Positions 9,455-19,425 of a DNA stretch of 64,000 nt are shown piece after piece (the first letter of the stretch is position 1; the number at the start of each line of letters is the position of its first letter). Both the position numbers and the translations under genes were made by a program. The DNA is from Pseudoalteromonas piscicida (lineage in GTDB: Bacteria > Pseudomonadota > Gammaproteobacteria > Enterobacterales > Alteromonadaceae): positions 1 through 64,000 of the forward strand of contig NZ_NKHF01000062.1 in assembly GCF_002744175.1 (NCBI RefSeq). The letters run 5' to 3'. The notes beneath the pieces were generated by a model. It ran no database searches and was not told where the DNA came from. It worked only from the letters and a program-made list of their open reading frames with translations.

Positions 9455-10765
9455 TTATAAAAGAGCTTGTTTTAATGTTTCAGCATGGACTTTCTCACGT
9501 TTAACGTATTTAATCCATTGCTTTGCTAAATTTGCTGATTTTTTATGCTTTTCGGCTTGCTCAAATGCCAATATAGAAGCATCGAAGTTTTGCAAATTAA
9601 ATTGAGCCATGCCCAGCGCAACATAGGCATTAGACTCAAATGTCAGGTCTCCTTTGTTGAGCGCAAGTCGAGCGTGGTCGGCGGCTTCATCATACCTCTC
9701 TAGGTTGAGGTATATTTCTGCAAGTCGCTGATCTAAATTGCCATTGTCAACTTTCTCGGCGGCAGCAAGGAAAAACGGAATTGACTTTTTATCTTCTCTT
9801 GCTTGCACAAAGGCTTCGGCAATAAAGGTTAAGTTTTTGGCGCTATCTTCCACTACACCCGCTTCTATACCTTTATTGAGCGCCTCGGCTGCTTTATAAG
9901 GCAGAGCGTTCATTAAATATACTTGAGCGAGCTGCATATAATCTGACTTGGTTTTAATAAAACCTCTTTGCTTTGCCGTTTCAAATGTAGACAGCTGCTT
10001 TTTCTCAGCTCCTATTTCGCCGTACATGCCGCCAAGTTGGATCCAATATTGTGGCTTGTCAAAAAGCTTAACCATTTTTTCTAAAACAGAAGCTACATTT
10101 TCTGGTTGGCCTAAAGAGTAATAAATCGCCCGTTGTAAAACTAACCAGTTTTCTTTTGGTAGGTCACCATCTGACTCAACGAGGTTAATAGCGGTATTTA
10201 TATTCTTAATTGCGTCATTATACTTTTTCAGTTGATATTGAGCTTGTGCTTTTAAAATATAAAAATTGCTTTTTGGAGCTTGCGGATTTACCGCCTTCCA
10301 CTCGTCAAGGAATTTTAAAGTGCGCTCAAAGTCATTATTTGCCATCGCCAATTGCGCTAAGCTAAAGGTAGTCGAAAGGCGCAGCGATTCAGGTATAGCC
10401 TCTTCTGCAATGACCGCTTGAAATGATTCAATCGCTTTGTCGAGCTGGTTTTCGTTATAGTAAATAAAACCATAGAAATTGTGCATCATGGCTATTTCAT
10501 AACTGTTCATACTCGATGCTCGCTCTTTAACAGAGTCAAGTGCTGCTAAACCTTCCGCCACTTGTCCTTCGTCTGCTAACTTCTGCGCACGAGCAAGTTG
10601 ACTATATACTTTTTCGCGAAGGGCTGGCACCCTTTTCGTTTTGGTTTCAGTGTCTGCATAGGCGTTTGCTATATCAACATGCGGTAAAATAGACACTACA
10701 CTCGGTGCAACTAAACCGGCACTAAACAGTGCGCCTAATAACGTTATTTTCTTAAACATTTTCAT
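9455..10765 (-). CDS. Periplasmic TPR-repeat protein of the TonB2 operon
   Basis: 436 residues with an N-terminal signal segment (about 1-38). Helical tetratricopeptide repeats run through the rest, for example ALDSVKERASSMNSYEIAMM, FYGFIYYNENQLDKAIESFQ and AEIYLNLERYDEAADHARLA. It is the last gene of the operon, 21 bases after tonB. In related TonB2-type clusters a TPR protein accompanies TtpC-ExbB-ExbD-TonB and is thought to help couple energy to the receptor; its exact job is not settled. Confidence 0.85.
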   Translation of the reverse strand: MKMFKKITLLGALFSAGLVAPSVVSILPHVDIANAYADTETKTKRVPALREKVYSQLARAQKLADEGQVAEGLAALDSVKERASSMNSYEIAMMHNFYGFIYYNENQLDKAIESFQAVIAEEAIPESLRLSTTFSLAQLAMANNDFERTLKFLDEWKAVNPQAPKSNFYILKAQAQYQLKKYNDAIKNINTAINLVESDGDLPKENWLVLQRAIYYSLGQPENVASVLEKMVKLFDKPQYWIQLGGMYGEIGAEKKQLSTFETAKQRGFIKTKSDYMQLAQVYLMNALPYKAAEALNKGIEAGVVEDSAKNLTFIAEAFVQAREDKKSIPFFLAAAEKVDNGNLDQRLAEIYLNLERYDEAADHARLALNKGDLTFESNAYVALGMAQFNLQNFDASILAFEQAEKHKKSANLAKQWIKYVKREKVHAETLKQALL

Positions 10766-10786
10766 AATCGCAATCCTTAATGGTTA

Positions 10787-11392
10787 TTAGCCATTAATCT
10801 GAAATGAAATCTTATTTTGAACTCCCGCTACTTCAACGGGTTCACCGTTTACTACACGAGGTTTGTATTTAAATTTCAGTGCTGCATCTAGGGCAGCTTG
10901 ATCAAAGATTGATTCGGGCTCAGCTCTGACAACAACAGGATTTCTCACCGTACCTTGCTTTGTCACAATAAACTCCACAATCACGTAACCCTCTATGCCA
11001 CGAGATAGTGCGCGTCTTGGATAAACCGGTGATACTTTAACAATTGGTAGGTATTCACCATCACTAGACTCAAGGGCTAAACCACCAGCTAAATCAACAT
11101 CAGCATCAACATTGGCACTGAAGTCAAAATTCGCGCCCGTCGCGTCCAGATTGTTATTCTGTGTCTGTGGTGCATCCATTGGTGGAGGCGGCTCTTTTGG
11201 CGTCGGTGGCTTTTGCGGCTTACGTTCTTTCTTTTCTACAGTCTCTTCTTTTTTAAGTCGGACGAAATCAAGAACTTGTCCTTTTACAGGGTCTGTCATT
11301 GCTCCTTCCCCTCCTTGGATAAGCGCTTGCATACCCAAGAAAAGGAAAAAGGTAACTATGCCTGCAATTACTAAAGCAATTAAGTAACGCAT
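10787..11392 (-). CDS. tonB2: TonB protein (TonB2 type)
   Basis: 201 residues, shorter than classical E. coli TonB. One N-terminal anchor (about 3-25) is followed by a proline-rich stretch (KPPTPKEPPPPMDAPQ, about 60-76) that spans the periplasm, and a C-terminal TonB fold with SPVYPRRALSRGIEGYVIVE and the final FKYKPRVVNGEPVEV. It carries energy from the ExbB/ExbD motor to outer-membrane receptors. It lies 9 bases downstream of exbD. The short spacer and operon order match Vibrio-style TonB2 systems. Confidence 0.93.
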   Translation of the reverse strand: MRYLIALVIAGIVTFFLFLGMQALIQGGEGAMTDPVKGQVLDFVRLKKEETVEKKERKPQKPPTPKEPPPPMDAPQTQNNNLDATGANFDFSANVDADVDLAGGLALESSDGEYLPIVKVSPVYPRRALSRGIEGYVIVEFIVTKQGTVRNPVVVRAEPESIFDQAALDAALKFKYKPRVVNGEPVEVAGVQNKISFQING

Positions 11393-11401
11393 GGTATGTT
11401 C

Positions 11402-11812
11402 CTATGACTCCTGTGCTGCAATTGACACATCAAATGCGCCAGCTGCGCGTGATGCATCCATTACTTTGATAAGCGTATCGGTAGTGGCTTTTTTGTCAGC
11501 TTGGATGACAACGCTACCCTGTGGATTTTCCGCTTTCAGGCGTTCGATGTTTGCTTGAACTGCGCGGATATCAACTTGGCGTTTATTAATCCAAATTTCA
11601 CCGGTGTCTGAAATTGCAACTAGGATATTGGCTCTTTGCTTTTTAACCGCAGTCGCCGCTTCAGGACGGTTAACGTCAATCCCGGCTTCTTTTACAAATG
11701 AAGCGGTTACGATAAAGAAGATAAGCATGATAAAGACAACGTCCAGCATTGGCGTCATATTGATTTCTTCGGCTTCTTCTTCTTGGAATACTTTTGCAAG
11801 TGGTGCTCTCAT
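11402..11812 (-). CDS. exbD: ExbD-family proton-motor subunit
   Basis: 136 residues with one N-terminal membrane helix containing the conserved Asp (NMTPMLDVVFIMLIFFIVTA), the proton-path residue of ExbD/TolR. The periplasmic tail has the usual VVIQADKKATTDTLIKVMDA segment. It is encoded between exbB and tonB with short spacers, so the three are translated together. Confidence 0.95.
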   Translation of the reverse strand: MRAPLAKVFQEEEAEEINMTPMLDVVFIMLIFFIVTASFVKEAGIDVNRPEAATAVKKQRANILVAISDTGEIWINKRQVDIRAVQANIERLKAENPQGSVVIQADKKATTDTLIKVMDASRAAGAFDVSIAAQES

Positions 11813-11834
11813 AATTCTTTCCTCACACTAGCTA

Positions 11835-12362
11835 TCAATGATCTAGTAGCAGTTTGTCTTCTAATAACTCAACTTCACGTTTTGCTTTACGCTGCAGGTA
11901 GGTAGAAGCAAATACCCCTGATAGCGCACCAACCATTCCAGCCATGGTAGGGATGGTGGCTTTTGATACTCCCGAAGCCATTGACCGTGCACTACCTGAG
12001 CCTGTGATCGCCATTACATCAAATACCTCAATCATGCCGGTTACTGTGCCTAGTAGGCCCAATAGAGGACACAAGGCAACCATCACGTTGATGTAGGGTA
12101 AGTTAGCGTTGAGTTTAATCCCCACGCGAGAGATAGTTGCTTGTCTTATCTGCTCTGCGTTCCAACTATTACGCTCTTTTCTAGAGTTCCAAGTGTCTAA
12201 CACTTCGTTTTTGTAGCTTCTGTATTTACCAAACACAAACATAAAGCGTTCGAGGATCAGTAGCCACATGGCAAAGGTTACGAAACCGATGACCAGGAGA
12301 ACCTGGCCACCTGTATCAAGAAACTCACGTAAAGCGTTAATTGCATCAAGCAATAAAACCAC
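11835..12362 (-). CDS. exbB: ExbB-family proton-channel subunit (short type)
   Basis: 175 residues with three hydrophobic helices: GGQVLLVIGFVTFAMWLLIL, PYINVMVALCPLLGLLGTVT and the segment after SKATIPTMAGMVGALSGVFA. LLGLLGTVTGMIEVF is the MotA/TolQ/ExbB signature. The small size is typical of the second ExbB-like protein in TonB2 systems. Its start is 2 bases after the ttpC stop. Confidence 0.93.
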   Translation of the reverse strand: MVLLLDAINALREFLDTGGQVLLVIGFVTFAMWLLILERFMFVFGKYRSYKNEVLDTWNSRKERNSWNAEQIRQATISRVGIKLNANLPYINVMVALCPLLGLLGTVTGMIEVFDVMAITGSGSARSMASGVSKATIPTMAGMVGALSGVFASTYLQRKAKREVELLEDKLLLDH

Positions 12363-12364
12363 GA

Positions 12365-13732
12365 TTACGCTCCTTTCTCGCTACGCTCTGCAATGATCCC
12401 TGCACTTTGCTCTTGTAGAATAAGAAGCAAGTTACGAGAACGTGTGTTTAATAGGGTGTATAAGAATACAGTAGGAATAGCGACAACTAGACCAAGTACC
12501 GTGGTAACAAGGGCTTGAGAAATACCGCCAGCCATAAGTTTAGGGTCACCCGTACCAAACAAAGTAATTGCTTGGAAGGTATTGATCATACCGGTAACCG
12601 TACCGAGAAGACCTAATAGCGGTGCAACTACGGAAATAATCTTGATAAGCGTTAAGTTACGCGTGATTTTTGGCATTTCACGTAAGATAGCTTCGCTTAG
12701 TTTTAGCTCTAGTGTGTCGTAGGCAACATCTGGGTACTGCTCTTTTACTTTCATCACTCGGCCAAGCGGGTTGTCGTCACGAGCAACGTTGTCTTTAAGT
12801 TGACGATTAATTTTAGCACCCATCAACATCAGAGATACAAAACGCTCAAGTGCGATTAGTAGCGCAAGTAGACCAACGCCAAGAATAACATAGCCTACAG
12901 CACCACCTTGGTGTACTTGTTCTTCAGTGTTTGGCGCTTGAACTAGTAGACCAAGGATTGAACCGCCAGTAGGGTCAAGTGCAAAATCAACTGAACCGGT
13001 TGTTGCACTTTGTAGGTCCGCAGCTGTGGCAGTGAAACGAGATGAAGGCTGACGAGTCAACTCTGACAGCGTTTGAGTTTCATTATTGTAAGTCAGGTAC
13101 TTACCGTCTGCGATAAGGTTGAATGCGCCAACACGTAGTACTTCTTTACTTTGCTTTGCACCACCTGCGACAATCACCTCAGTATTAAAGCGGGAAACCT
13201 TGCCCTGCTCTGTCATCTCGCGTTGCATCTCAAACCAGACCTTTTCAATGTCTTCGATAGAGGCTAGGCGTGATGTAGAGCCCATTTTCTTTGCCAGCTC
13301 ACTCATGTAGTCATCACGACCTTTGATTTGTGCAGAAACCACAGAGGTAGCAAATTTGTTCGAGCTATCACCAGCGACTTGCTGAAGCACGCCAAAGAGC
13401 TCTTTGAGTGTGCCCATACGTTTGCTAAGGGTGTCACTTAAGTTAGCTAGTTTGATTTCGTTTTCTTCAAAATTCGTTTCTAAGCGCTCTGATTTTGCTA
13501 ACGCCTGATTACGTTCACCAGTTAATGCGTTTAGCATTTGAATTTGATTATTTTGTTGCGCTTTAAACTCTGCCTCACGTTGCTTATTTTGTTGAGACTG
13601 GGCTACTTGTCCTTGCTCTAGTGTTTTCAGTAGAGAGTCTAAATCAAGTGCTTGCTCTGCGCTTGCAGACGCTGTAAGTGCCATACTGGTTGCAAAAATT
13701 GCATGTTTAGTGAATTTTTTTAAGAATTTCAT
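12365..13732 (-). CDS. ttpC: TtpC-like MotA/TolQ/ExbB protein with periplasmic coiled coil
   Basis: 455 residues with a signal peptide (to about 25). A long helical region rich in Gln and Glu (about 40-130) is followed by a beta-rich middle, then a C-terminal ExbB-like module with a helix near GYVILGVGLLALLIALERFV and the signature APLLGLLGTVTGMINTFQAI. In Vibrio, TtpC is the fourth component needed for TonB2 function. The gene is next to DUF3450 and exbB, as in those systems. Confidence 0.9.
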   Translation of the reverse strand: MKFLKKFTKHAIFATSMALTASASAEQALDLDSLLKTLEQGQVAQSQQNKQREAEFKAQQNNQIQMLNALTGERNQALAKSERLETNFEENEIKLANLSDTLSKRMGTLKELFGVLQQVAGDSSNKFATSVVSAQIKGRDDYMSELAKKMGSTSRLASIEDIEKVWFEMQREMTEQGKVSRFNTEVIVAGGAKQSKEVLRVGAFNLIADGKYLTYNNETQTLSELTRQPSSRFTATAADLQSATTGSVDFALDPTGGSILGLLVQAPNTEEQVHQGGAVGYVILGVGLLALLIALERFVSLMLMGAKINRQLKDNVARDDNPLGRVMKVKEQYPDVAYDTLELKLSEAILREMPKITRNLTLIKIISVVAPLLGLLGTVTGMINTFQAITLFGTGDPKLMAGGISQALVTTVLGLVVAIPTVFLYTLLNTRSRNLLLILQEQSAGIIAERSEKGA

Positions 13733-13746
13733 TGTGGTCTCACCTA

Positions 13747-14496
13747 TTACTCTGCAGCCTGGACTGGAAGCGTTAACATGTCCGGTGCTAACTGCTTACG
13801 TGCGATGCGAATGCCTTTGTTAATTTGGCTAATATTGGTATCTGGAAGCGCTTCAAATGCTTTTGTTTCTTTATTCCAAAAACCTGCTTGGCTGCCATCT
13901 TTGGTTACGTAAAGTAGCTCTAAGCGACCGATCCGTAAGAAATCTACCTCACGCTCTTGACCTGCAACATCTAGTAACTCGGTGTATGCTTCAATAGTGC
14001 GACCATAGTCAACTTCTACTTGGTAAGCTTCTAACACGCGGCGGAATTTTTCACTTGATGAGATATCTGCGCGATCCATCAGCGTTTTTAGTTGGGTAAG
14101 ACGCTCTGCACGCTCTTTAGGTAGGAAAGGCACGTCAAGTTCAACGAACTGTTCAAGGCCTGTGATCATGCGCATCATTAATGGGGTGATTTGACGCTCA
14201 ATAACAGATACCTGATCCATTGCGGTATTAATCGCCGCCATTTCTTCAAGTTGATTTTTGATTTGTTTTTCTAATTGCGCGTTGTAAACCGATAAACCAT
14301 CGATTTCTTTGTTTAATGTTTTGAACTTTTGTAGACGAGATTGCATGTCATCAGCAATACCATCTATTTTTTCTTGGGATTTTAATGCAGAGCTATTGAT
14401 AGCTGCACTTTTATCCATGACTTGGTTTAATTCTGTCGCACCGGCTGAGGCCGTTGCTAGCATACCTGCTATAAGCAAGTGGTTAACGCACTTCAT
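13747..14496 (-). CDS. DUF3450 periplasmic coiled-coil protein
   Basis: 249 residues from the ATG at 14494-14496, which has AAGG 8 bases upstream; a GTG 9 bases earlier is too close to that site. A signal peptide (to ATASA) is followed by a coiled coil (about 25-105) and a mixed C-terminal domain with FWNKETKAFEALP. DUF3450 proteins are regularly the first gene of TtpC-ExbB-ExbD-TonB-TPR operons, as here. The coiled coil may reach across the periplasm or pair with that of TtpC; this is inference. Confidence 0.85.
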   Translation of the reverse strand: MKCVNHLLIAGMLATASAGATELNQVMDKSAAINSSALKSQEKIDGIADDMQSRLQKFKTLNKEIDGLSVYNAQLEKQIKNQLEEMAAINTAMDQVSVIERQITPLMMRMITGLEQFVELDVPFLPKERAERLTQLKTLMDRADISSSEKFRRVLEAYQVEVDYGRTIEAYTELLDVAGQEREVDFLRIGRLELLYVTKDGSQAGFWNKETKAFEALPDTNISQINKGIRIARKQLAPDMLTLPVQAAE

Positions 14497-14702
14497 CGCA
14501 TACACCTTATAAATTAATTGCTAGTTGCTAAAAACTGGGTGCAGTCTAAATAGCGAAAATGACAACCATGTTGCGCAACTAATACATAAATATTACAGCT
14601 GTCATTATTGTTTAATTAATTACTTAGTGTTCTGTTTTTATTGGTGTTTTTGTAGTTAATGAGATGTTGCAGGTATTTTTTGTCATAAAAGGATCATAAA
14701 AA

Positions 14703-14723
14703 AGCCGCTTTTGTTAAGCGGCT
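14703..14723 (-). terminator. Terminator of the dCache chemoreceptor gene
   Basis: AGCCGCTT-TTGTT-AAGCGGCT stem with a T run on the minus strand, about 25 bases after the stop codon. Confidence 0.85.
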
Positions 14724-14746
14724 TTTCTAAAAGAATAAAGCGAGGA

Positions 14747-16636
14747 TTAGACTTTAAATTTAAGTACCATCTTTTCTAATTCATCAAACTGAAGTTTCAA
14801 TGACTTACACTCTTCAAGCGTCGCGGTGAGGTTGTTGCTTCCCTGTAAGCTGAGGTCGCTAATATGGTGAATATCGCTATCGAGTGATTGAATAACAGCG
14901 TTTTGTTCATTCGTTGCACTCGCCACGGCATGGTTAACCCCATCTATTGCATCAATTGAATTACTCACTTCTTGCATTTTCGTTCCAGATGCTTGGGCAC
15001 GCTCTGCACTGCGTGCCGAATCTTCAAGGCTGGCCTTCATTACCGCAACAGCCGAAGCTGAACCTTGTTGTAATTGTACTATGGTGCTTTCAATTTCTTG
15101 AGTAGACTCTTGGGTGCGCTGCGCTAACTGTCTTACTTCATCAGCAACGACGGCGAAGCCCCGCCCTGCCTCTCCAGCGCGAGCCGCTTCAATAGCTGCA
15201 TTTAATGCAAGCAAGTTAGTTTGCTCACTTACGCCTTTTATTACTTCGAGCACTTGGCCGATACTGCCCGATAGCTTGTCTAAGCCATTCAGCGTTTCTT
15301 GAGCTTGAGACATTTTATCGGTAAGCGCTGCTATTTCTTCAATGTTCTCGGTGAGCGATTGTTGACTCTCTACCGATAGTTTATTGGCATTACTGGCAAG
15401 CTCAGAGGCATGGGTGGCACTGTTTGAAATCTCTTGTGCACTGGACGACAGCTGATTTATTGCAGTGGCTACGCTATCAGTGCGTTTGGATTGGTCAGTA
15501 TACATCGAGAGTGTATCTTGAGTCTGGGCCACAAGGCTGTTGACTGCATTTTCAAGCGCCACAGTGGTGTTGTTGACCTGAGTTATTGAGGCGTGGATTT
15601 TATCAATAAACTGATTAAAGTAGTCAGACAATTCACCAAACTCATCTTGGTTTTCAACTTCAAGTCGTCTTGTTAGATCCCCTTCCCCCTGTGCGATATC
15701 CTTAATAGCAGCATTGAGGTTATACATAGGGCGCATTAGGTATTTAAGTAAAAGCTGCAGCATCACAATAATGGCAATGACCCCAAGCAGCATATAAATG
15801 GCGGCCATATTCCTAAATGAAGATACGGAGGAATAGGCTATCTCTTTATTAATAACGACTCCCAAATACCAATCGACGTTTTTAATGCCTTTCATTTTTA
15901 CAAAAGAGACAATTTTCTCTGTGCCATCTATTTCAAGTTCAATAAACTCTCTACTCAAGGGTAGACGTTCACCAAATAGGTCAGACATTGGTTTGTCGTT
16001 GAGTTTGGTGTTTGGGTGGCTGAGTATTTTGCCGCTTTGGTCAAGCAAAAAGCCATAACCAAACCCTAGGAAGTCAATTTCGTTGATGATTTCGGTAATT
16101 GTCGACATGTCGATATCACCACCAGCAACCCCTGCAAAACGCCCTGCTGACTTAACGGGGACAACCGCTGAAATAGTAAATTCATTCGTGGTTACATCAA
16201 TATATGGTGCGGTAAATGCTGTATCTTGCTTTTGCTCAGCCAATTTATACCAAGGCCGGCTAGTCGCATTAAAATCAGCCGGTAACTGGATGCTTGGGTC
16301 GTCTAAAACGAATGTGCCGTCAGGTGTGCCGATAAACACGTTTTTAAAGTTACCTGCGGTATCAGCTGTTTGTAGGCGGCGTCGGATCTGCTCTTTGGAG
16401 TCAGTCTCACGGTGTCCATGTGCTACTGAGGCGACGATTTCTAACCTATCGTTTAACCAATTGGCAATATTTTGTGAAACCGAGCTGGATATTTCTTGCA
16501 GCACCAAGGTTAAGCGAGCTTGAGTTTGGTCTCGCATTACTAGAAAGTTATTTACGGTAAATAGTCCCAGTACAATAACTAGTACAAGAGAGGCTGCTAC
16601 GGTTACTTTGGTGGTGAACTTTAGCGCTTTAAACAT
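14747..16636 (-). CDS. Methyl-accepting chemotaxis protein with dCache sensor domain
   Basis: 629 residues. TM1 is about 10-32; the periplasmic dCache domain (about 35-275) includes [38 protein letters not shown] and GGDIDMSTI, close to the R-x-W-[YF], Y and D pattern of dCache domains that bind small amines or amino acids. TM2 is about 280-300, then HAMP and the signalling domain with [20 protein letters not shown] LacI-type palindrome lies about 80 bases upstream and a similar one lies near the sugar permease gene, so it may be controlled with sugar uptake. Confidence 0.9.
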   Translation of the reverse strand: MFKALKFTTKVTVAASLVLVIVLGLFTVNNFLVMRDQTQARLTLVLQEISSSVSQNIANWLNDRLEIVASVAHGHRETDSKEQIRRRLQTADTAGNFKNVFIGTPDGTFVLDDPSIQLPADFNATSRPWYKLAEQKQDTAFTAPYIDVTTNEFTISAVVPVKSAGRFAGVAGGDIDMSTITEIINEIDFLGFGYGFLLDQSGKILSHPNTKLNDKPMSDLFGERLPLSREFIELEIDGTEKIVSFVKMKGIKNVDWYLGVVINKEIAYSSVSSFRNMAAIYMLLGVIAIIVMLQLLLKYLMRPMYNLNAAIKDIAQGEGDLTRRLEVENQDEFGELSDYFNQFIDKIHASITQVNNTTVALENAVNSLVAQTQDTLSMYTDQSKRTDSVATAINQLSSSAQEISNSATHASELASNANKLSVESQQSLTENIEEIAALTDKMSQAQETLNGLDKLSGSIGQVLEVIKGVSEQTNLLALNAAIEAARAGEAGRGFAVVADEVRQLAQRTQESTQEIESTIVQLQQGSASAVAVMKASLEDSARSAERAQASGTKMQEVSNSIDAIDGVNHAVASATNEQNAVIQSLDSDIHHISDLSLQGSNNLTATLEECKSLKLQFDELEKMVLKFKV

Positions 16637-16712
16637 GATGATCCTGTTGAACTTGTTCTTTTTGCCAATAATAACGAGGTGGATGTCGTCTTTGGCTATT
16701 CGTTATTCTTTT

Positions 16713-16727
16713 GGGAAACCGGTTCCC
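16713..16727. promoter_or_regulatory. LacI-type operator candidate upstream of the chemoreceptor
   Basis: GGGAAACCGGTTCCC is nearly palindromic (6 of 7 positions in each arm) and resembles operators of LacI-family sugar repressors. It lies 77 bases before the chemoreceptor ATG. Confidence 0.4.
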
Positions 16728-16874
16728 TTATCATTATATTTAACAGAAAGTCTAAGATTTGTCTTTGATTATCGGCAGTAAATTCACCAGATTTAGGGCT
16801 TTGACGAAAATAATTAAGTTTAGCGGATCAGGGGGGAGTGAATTTCAAATCGTGGCGTAGCGGCTTTATTTTTT

Positions 16875-16884
16875 GGAACGTTCC
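16875..16884. promoter_or_regulatory. GGAACGTTCC palindrome
   Basis: A perfect 10-bp palindrome with a central CG, in the context TTTTGGAACGTTCCGAC. The identical core occurs at 18331-18340 before the sugar permease gene. This spacing suggests a shared LacI-type regulator for the permease and the chemoreceptor. Confidence 0.5.
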
Positions 16885-16956
16885 GACTTGGCGTCTGTGT
16901 TTTCGTTTATGAATACGTATTCAAGCGATGGATAGATAATGTGTGTGCAATAAAAA

Positions 16957-16975
16957 AGGCGAGCAATGCTCGCCT
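16957..16975 (-). terminator. Terminator of the sugar permease gene
   Basis: AGGCGAGCA-A-TGCTCGCCT hairpin with six T after it on the minus strand. Confidence 0.85.
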
Positions 16976-16986
16976 CTTAATACCAA

Positions 16987-18261
16987 TTAATTTAGTTTGG
17001 CCTGCCACTTTTGCGACAGTTTAACAACGTTTAAGCCATACCATGCGATATAGACATAAAACAGCAAAGGCACAATAAAGCTGATTTGGATGTGGAAGTT
17101 ATCGGCTACTACCCCTTGGATCAGTGGAACAATGGCTCCACCAACAATGGCTAAGCATAGCCATCCTGAGCCTCTACTAGTTAATGAGCCTAGGCCCTCA
17201 ATAGCCATAGAGAAAATGGTTGGGAACATGATGGAATTAAACAAACCAATAGCCAGTACTGCAACCATCGCAATATTGCCATTGGTGCTCATAGTGAGTG
17301 CCAGTAACAGAATAATAACGGTGGCGTTAAATGCGACAGCTTTAGAAGGGGCGATTGTTTTTAGCACCGCCGATCCGATGAAGCGACCAACCATAGCACC
17401 GCCCCAATAGTAGCCGATAAGTTTAGCCGCAGCATGTTCCTCAAGTCCGGCAATTTCAGGCTGAGCAAAGTAATTAACCAAGAAGCTTCCTATGGCGACT
17501 TCGGCACCTACGTAGCTAAAAATAGCAAGGACACCCATTACTAAATGTGGCGCTGCTGTTAGGTTATGGTGTTTTGCTTTGCAGTCTACCTCTTCAGTGT
17601 GCTCTGCGATAACAGGAAGCTTCAAAAAAGCAAAGACGATGGCAATGCTAAGTAGTGCTGCTGCTAACATTAAATAGGGGACTTTCACGGCATCTGCGGT
17701 TGCAGCCGCCTCTACGGTTAACGTGCCTGCAGAGCCAAATAGTAAAAAGCCACCAACAATTGGCCCCACGGTTGTGCCAAGAGAGTTTAGTGCTTGAGCC
17801 AAGTTTAATCGGCTTGATGCGGTGCGTGGATCACCTAAAGCGGCAACATAAGGGTTGGCAGAAACTTGCAGTACGGTTATTCCTGAGGCTAAGACGAATA
17901 AAGCAGATAAAAAGATCCAATATTCATGCACAACTACCGCTGGGTAGAACATGATACAGCCGATAGATGCCACAATTAAGCCAGTTAAAACGCCGTTTTT
18001 ATAACCGAAGCGTTTAACTAAGTACCCCGCAGGTAGGGATATAATAAAGTAGGCACTGAAGAAGCAAAATTGGATTAGCATCGCTTCTGTGTAGTTGAGA
18101 TCGAATACGCCTTTTAAGCGCGGGATCAGTACGTCGTTTAGAACCGTAATAAAACCCCAAAGAAAAAATAGTGTTGTCATCGCAATAAGCGGAAGCCGAT
18201 AATTATTATTCTCGTTATTCCCGCTTGTGACGAAGGTTTGATTTGTATTTGTTTCGCTCAC
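16987..18261 (-). CDS. nagP: FHS-family sugar:proton symporter (GluP/NagP type)
   Basis: 424 residues with 12 predicted membrane helices. [20 protein letters not shown] and [20 protein letters not shown] are hallmarks of the fucose-hexose permease family that includes Brucella GluP and Shewanella NagP. The nearby chitinase cluster makes N-acetylglucosamine a reasonable substrate, but glucose or galactose cannot be excluded. A GGAACGTTCC operator lies 70 bases before the ATG. It is monocistronic with its own terminator. Confidence 0.8.
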   Translation of the reverse strand: MSETNTNQTFVTSGNNENNNYRLPLIAMTTLFFLWGFITVLNDVLIPRLKGVFDLNYTEAMLIQFCFFSAYFIISLPAGYLVKRFGYKNGVLTGLIVASIGCIMFYPAVVVHEYWIFLSALFVLASGITVLQVSANPYVAALGDPRTASSRLNLAQALNSLGTTVGPIVGGFLLFGSAGTLTVEAAATADAVKVPYLMLAAALLSIAIVFAFLKLPVIAEHTEEVDCKAKHHNLTAAPHLVMGVLAIFSYVGAEVAIGSFLVNYFAQPEIAGLEEHAAAKLIGYYWGGAMVGRFIGSAVLKTIAPSKAVAFNATVIILLLALTMSTNGNIAMVAVLAIGLFNSIMFPTIFSMAIEGLGSLTSRGSGWLCLAIVGGAIVPLIQGVVADNFHIQISFIVPLLFYVYIAWYGLNVVKLSQKWQAKLN

Positions 18262-18778
18262 AAGTGATACTCCAGTCAGTTTTCACCTTGATTCTACACA
18301 CCGTTACAAGAAAGTCACAAACGAATTATTGGAACGTTCCTTTTATGTTGGGCTTAAAATAAAATTAAAAGTTTTTCTCAGGTAAAAGTTAGCTGAATTT
18401 TCAATCTAGGCAATATATGAGATGTAGACATTATAAGTAACCTGAACTTGGCATAACAACTTGTTCACTTGCAGCTGTTATCCCCTACTGCTGCATTAAA
18501 TTTTTTTGCAACAGGCCAGCCATGGACGTACAAATTCGCTTTATGTTTTGGTTAGCGTGTTATTAGGCTTTAAGGTATTTTGGTGGATTAACCAACTTCT
18601 TATCCCGAGTTCAGATTGAGTAATACCAAATTGATTAGAGAATTAATTCAATTGCTATAAGCGTAACAGAATGCATTGGTGGGAGACTGGTCGGTCTGTG
18701 TTGATAAAGTTTTTGAATGGGCCTTATAACGGTGGCTGTCCCAATAAATAATGATAATTGGAACAGCGCTGAGGTAAA
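18262..18778. other. Intergenic region with repeat fragments
   Basis: Apart from the operator at 18331, it holds ACTTCTTATCCCGAGTTCAG (18595-18614), close to a segment near 633, and at 18622-18660 a fragment matching the left end of the short mobile repeat at 37441. No gene was recognised. Confidence 0.5.
18331..18340. promoter_or_regulatory. GGAACGTTCC operator candidate before the permease gene
   Basis: Second copy of the perfect palindrome, in TATTGGAACGTTCCTTTT, placed where a repressor could block the permease promoter. Confidence 0.55.
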
Positions 18779-19276
18779 TTAATCGCAATCGTGCTTTGGC
18801 CAATCTACTATGTGCGATTCAAAGTCTTCTTCAAGGTCGACATCAAGCTCTGATATGGCCTTACCAAAGATACAAATACCGGCGTCAATCATTGCTTGCT
18901 TAGAACCATTGTGTTTAAGCGGGTGCCAACTTGCCAACCCCCTGCCCTCGTGGAGCCTACGGTAACTGCAGCTATTAGGCATAAAGAAAATGTCTTTGAG
19001 GTTGTCTTTAGTTAGCTGAACACAAGACGGCACAAGCGTTTGACGCTCACTATAACGGCTACAGCCACAAGTGTTTTTATCATTGTATTGGCATACCACA
19101 TCAGTGTAGAGCAGCTCTTCTCCCTCACGCAAAAAGTCAGTACTTTCGAATGCTTCGTCTTCATCATGATCACTATCAATAAATGAATGGAGGCAGCATT
19201 TGCCACAGCCATCACAAATTGATTCCCACTCTTCTCTCGTCATTTCTTCAAGCGTTTTTTCTTGCCAAAAGCCCAT
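18779..19276 (-). CDS. ycgN: YcgN/UPF0260 cysteine-cluster protein
   Basis: 165 residues from the ATG at 19274-19276, with GGGGCG upstream and the family-typical start MGFWQEKTLEEM; a longer frame adds 26 unlikely residues. CDGCGKCCLHSF and further Cys residues (CQY, CGCSRYSER, CVQL) make the CxxCxxCC pattern thought to bind a metal or Fe-S cluster. It is cytosolic and highly conserved in gammaproteobacteria; the biochemical role is unknown. Confidence 0.9.
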   Translation of the reverse strand: MGFWQEKTLEEMTREEWESICDGCGKCCLHSFIDSDHDEDEAFESTDFLREGEELLYTDVVCQYNDKNTCGCSRYSERQTLVPSCVQLTKDNLKDIFFMPNSCSYRRLHEGRGLASWHPLKHNGSKQAMIDAGICIFGKAISELDVDLEEDFESHIVDWPKHDCD

Positions 19277-19425
19277 GATTTCGCCCCTTAATTTTTGTCT
19301 TGCCACCATGTTCATTGAGTGGGATGAATGAAGCCATTCAAATGAACGGCGCATTCTATAGGATAGTTGGTATTAATTCAAAGCGAGCGAAGCGTTTGTG
19401 CTGATGATGCAGATTTGTTGATCTT

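Larger units (their letters stand above)
16637..16986. other. Intergenic region with two operator-like palindromes and a terminator
   Basis: It contains the palindromes at 16713-16727 and 16875-16884 and the permease terminator at 16957-16975. No coding frame was recognised. Confidence 0.6.
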
